Assembly: GCA_964410625.1 (NCBI GenBank) | Contig: CAYPHY010000080.1 | Coordinates: forward strand, 1 to 7,116 | Length of the DNA stretch: 7,116 bases | Direction of reading: 5' to 3' | DNA from: CAYPHY01 sp964410625 | Lineage (GTDB): Bacteria > Chloroflexota > Anaerolineae > Promineifilales > Promineifilaceae | Shown: positions 5,961 through 7,116 of the stretch, in pieces | Layout of the letters: every line of letters starts with the position of its first letter | How positions within the stretch are numbered: position 1 is the first letter of the stretch | Notes under the pieces: model-generated | Database searches by the model: none | What the model was told of the DNA's origin: nothing | What the model saw: the letters and a program-made list of their open reading frames with translations, nothing else | Made by a program: the position numbers and the translations under genes

Positions 5961-6384
5961 CTGGCAGCGGATAGCGAGACTGCGAGTGATTCCCTGTTTT
6001 TAGGAAAGCTAATACGTCACTCTGCACTTGCTCCTCCGTCATCTGGCTGGTATCCAAATAGAAGTGACAATGCTTGCGAGCATGTGCCAGACGTTGGTGT
6101 TGGATAGCCAAACGTTCCGGGCCACCATCCAGCGTCGGCCGTCTCCGCTTCGCCGCCTCATAGTCTACGTCCAGATAGACCAACACATCCGGCTTGCTGA
6201 TCAACTGCCACATTTCCGGCACATAGGAATGCTCTTGCGCAGTGTGTCGCGCTTCATACCCGGCCGCGCGTAGCGCATTAACCAACGTACTCTTGCCAGA
6301 CGCACATGGCCCCACCACCGCCACGCGCAACGGAGACTTAGGGGGAGGCTCAGATTCAGGTGATGCAGATGATTCAGACTCCAT
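5941..6384 (-). CDS. Small P-loop NTPase, kinase-like, substrate unknown
   Basis: This 147-aa protein has an acidic Ser/Pro/Glu-rich lead (residues 2-18) and then a compact P-loop core. The Walker A motif is GPCASGKST (25-33), and the Walker B strand is VLVYLDVD (67-74) with D72. KRRRP (79-83) resembles the basic lid segment of small-molecule or nucleoside kinases, and EHSYVPEMW (51-59) looks like a family signature. The size and order suggest a nucleotide- or metabolite-kinase fold, but I cannot name a substrate. Start choice: ATG at 6384 is preferred. A GTG at 6405 would add seven residues, but the GGGA near 6392-6395 on the minus strand suits 6384. It overlaps the phosphatase gene by 11 nt (6374-6384), so the two are probably translated together. 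Its stop lies inside the DUF5615 gene's 3' end. Confidence 0.72.
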   Translation of the reverse strand: MESESSASPESEPPPKSPLRVAVVGPCASGKSTLVNALRAAGYEARHTAQEHSYVPEMWQLISKPDVLVYLDVDYEAAKRRRPTLDGGPERLAIQHQRLAHARKHCHFYLDTSQMTEEQVQSDVLAFLKTGNHSQSRYPLPVIRTLG

Positions 6385-7099
6385 AGTTATATCCCAAAGG
6401 CACACGGCCGCTCAGCCGTCGCGCATCATCCCCCACCCGTGGCAAAACGGAGATCGCCATCACGCTAATGTCATCACGCGGCCGTCCGTCATCCAATGCC
6501 ACCGCCTCCTGCAATAACACATCCACCAGTCGCGACGGCTCGCACGCGCCACTACTGACCAACCGCTGGAACGCCGCATAAGGATCATACGCCCCTTTTC
6601 CCGCCAGCGTCCCGGCATGTCGCAATCCATCGGTAAAGACCACAACAATTGTGCCTACCTCAATCGGTATCTCTGTGATTACCGGCTTTGTGTGACGATG
6701 AACACCAACACTTTGTGACGGTTCATCCAGCAAATAAAACCCCGCCGCTGCCGTATGCACCATCACTGGCGATTCATTATTGCGTGAAATGACAATCGTC
6801 CGCGTCAGCGTATCCAGCGACAAAATATTCAGCGTCGCCGACACCTTGCCACCGCGATAGGCAAAGAGGTAATCGTGCGCTGCACGTGCGGCCGCACCAT
6901 CGCGCACGCCTTCTGCCAACAACTGGATCGCCTTCCGCGCCACCACATTGCTGATGTTCTTCGCCGAACGGCCGCTGCGCTGCCCATCCACCAACACCAT
7001 CGACAGCCCGCCATGCGGCCGTTCCACCATCTCCAGCGTATCCCCACTCTCGCTGGTGGCATACTTACTAACTTTCGCGACTGCAAACTGTGCTTCCAT
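6374..7099 (-). CDS. SpoIIE/PP2C-type serine/threonine phosphatase
   Basis: This 241-aa, single-domain protein is predicted to be a Mn/Mg-dependent phosphatase removing phosphate from Ser/Thr in a partner such as an anti-sigma antagonist. The PPM metal-site motifs are in order: LVDGQRSGRSA (36-46) with D38 and G39, VVVFTDGLRHAG (152-163) with D157, and RDDISVMAI (208-216) with D209 and D210. SATLNILSLD (87-96) and VISRNNESPVM (103-113) supply the central strands. The first motif lacks the GHG of most SpoIIE proteins and has SGRSA instead, a form I associate with Chloroflexota, from memory. No sensor, GAF or response-regulator domain is attached, so its input must come from elsewhere. The ATG at 7099 has no clear Shine-Dalgarno in the 17 nt available upstream. 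It overlaps the P-loop gene by 11 nt. Confidence 0.85.
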   Translation of the reverse strand: MEAQFAVAKVSKYATSESGDTLEMVERPHGGLSMVLVDGQRSGRSAKNISNVVARKAIQLLAEGVRDGAAARAAHDYLFAYRGGKVSATLNILSLDTLTRTIVISRNNESPVMVHTAAAGFYLLDEPSQSVGVHRHTKPVITEIPIEVGTIVVVFTDGLRHAGTLAGKGAYDPYAAFQRLVSSGACEPSRLVDVLLQEAVALDDGRPRDDISVMAISVLPRVGDDARRLSGRVPLGYNYGV

Positions 7100-7116
7100 G
7101 ATTTTAGTGGAGAGTG

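Noticed and set aside
6028..6517. Plus-strand frames opposite the P-loop and phosphatase genes
   Set aside because: They lie antisense to genes with clear Walker A and PPM motifs and show no recognisable family features.
1..7116. CRISPR arrays, tRNA or rRNA genes
   Set aside because: No regularly spaced direct repeats and no tRNA- or rRNA-like conserved segments were seen in the short intergenic gaps.

Overview
The window looks like chromosomal DNA of a Chloroflexota bacterium, probably Anaerolineae, Caldilineae or a relative. This is inferred from gene style, not from a search. The clues are moderate-to-high GC, CIRCE control of groES-groEL, a membrane-anchored TPR protein with a Pro/Thr-rich linker, a DUF433/DUF5615 toxin-antitoxin-type pair, and a SpoIIE/PP2C-type phosphatase of a form I associate with this phylum.

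Layout, left to right. Positions 1-233 hold no gene that I can support, but they contain a long inverted repeat of MITE/REP type (85-176). A GT2 glycosyltransferase with a membrane-associated C-terminus follows (234-1208) and ends at a perfect 16-bp dyad (1224-1256). Next is a TPR-repeat protein (1387-2772) with one N-terminal membrane anchor and an acidic, Pro-rich tail. A regulatory region (about 2805-2907) carries two tandem sigma70-like promoters and a perfect CIRCE operator, and drives groES (2979-3275) and groEL (3376-5022). Two hairpins in series close that operon (5043-5076 and 5088-5118). A compact, AT-richer two-gene module then starts from a promoter lying almost on its start codon: a DUF433 antitoxin-like gene (5185-5607) overlapping a DUF5615 PIN-like toxin gene by 4 nt (5604-5960). 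On the minus strand, a SpoIIE/PP2C-type phosphatase (7099 to 6374) overlaps a small P-loop NTPase/kinase-like gene (6384 to 5941). The latter runs tail-to-tail into the toxin gene, with a 20-nt overlap.

Functionally these are independent units side by side: envelope or polysaccharide glycosylation, a surface or periplasmic scaffold, the heat-shock chaperonin operon under HrcA/CIRCE, a toxin-antitoxin-type module, and a two-gene phosphatase/NTPase operon probably involved in signalling. Nothing in the sequence links them into one pathway. The least ordinary signals are a roughly eight-fold excess of the palindrome CGGCCG across genes, strands and frames (24 hand-counted copies), the near-leaderless start of the toxin-antitoxin module, the duplicated heat-shock promoter upstream of CIRCE, and the poorly characterised phosphatase/P-loop pair.
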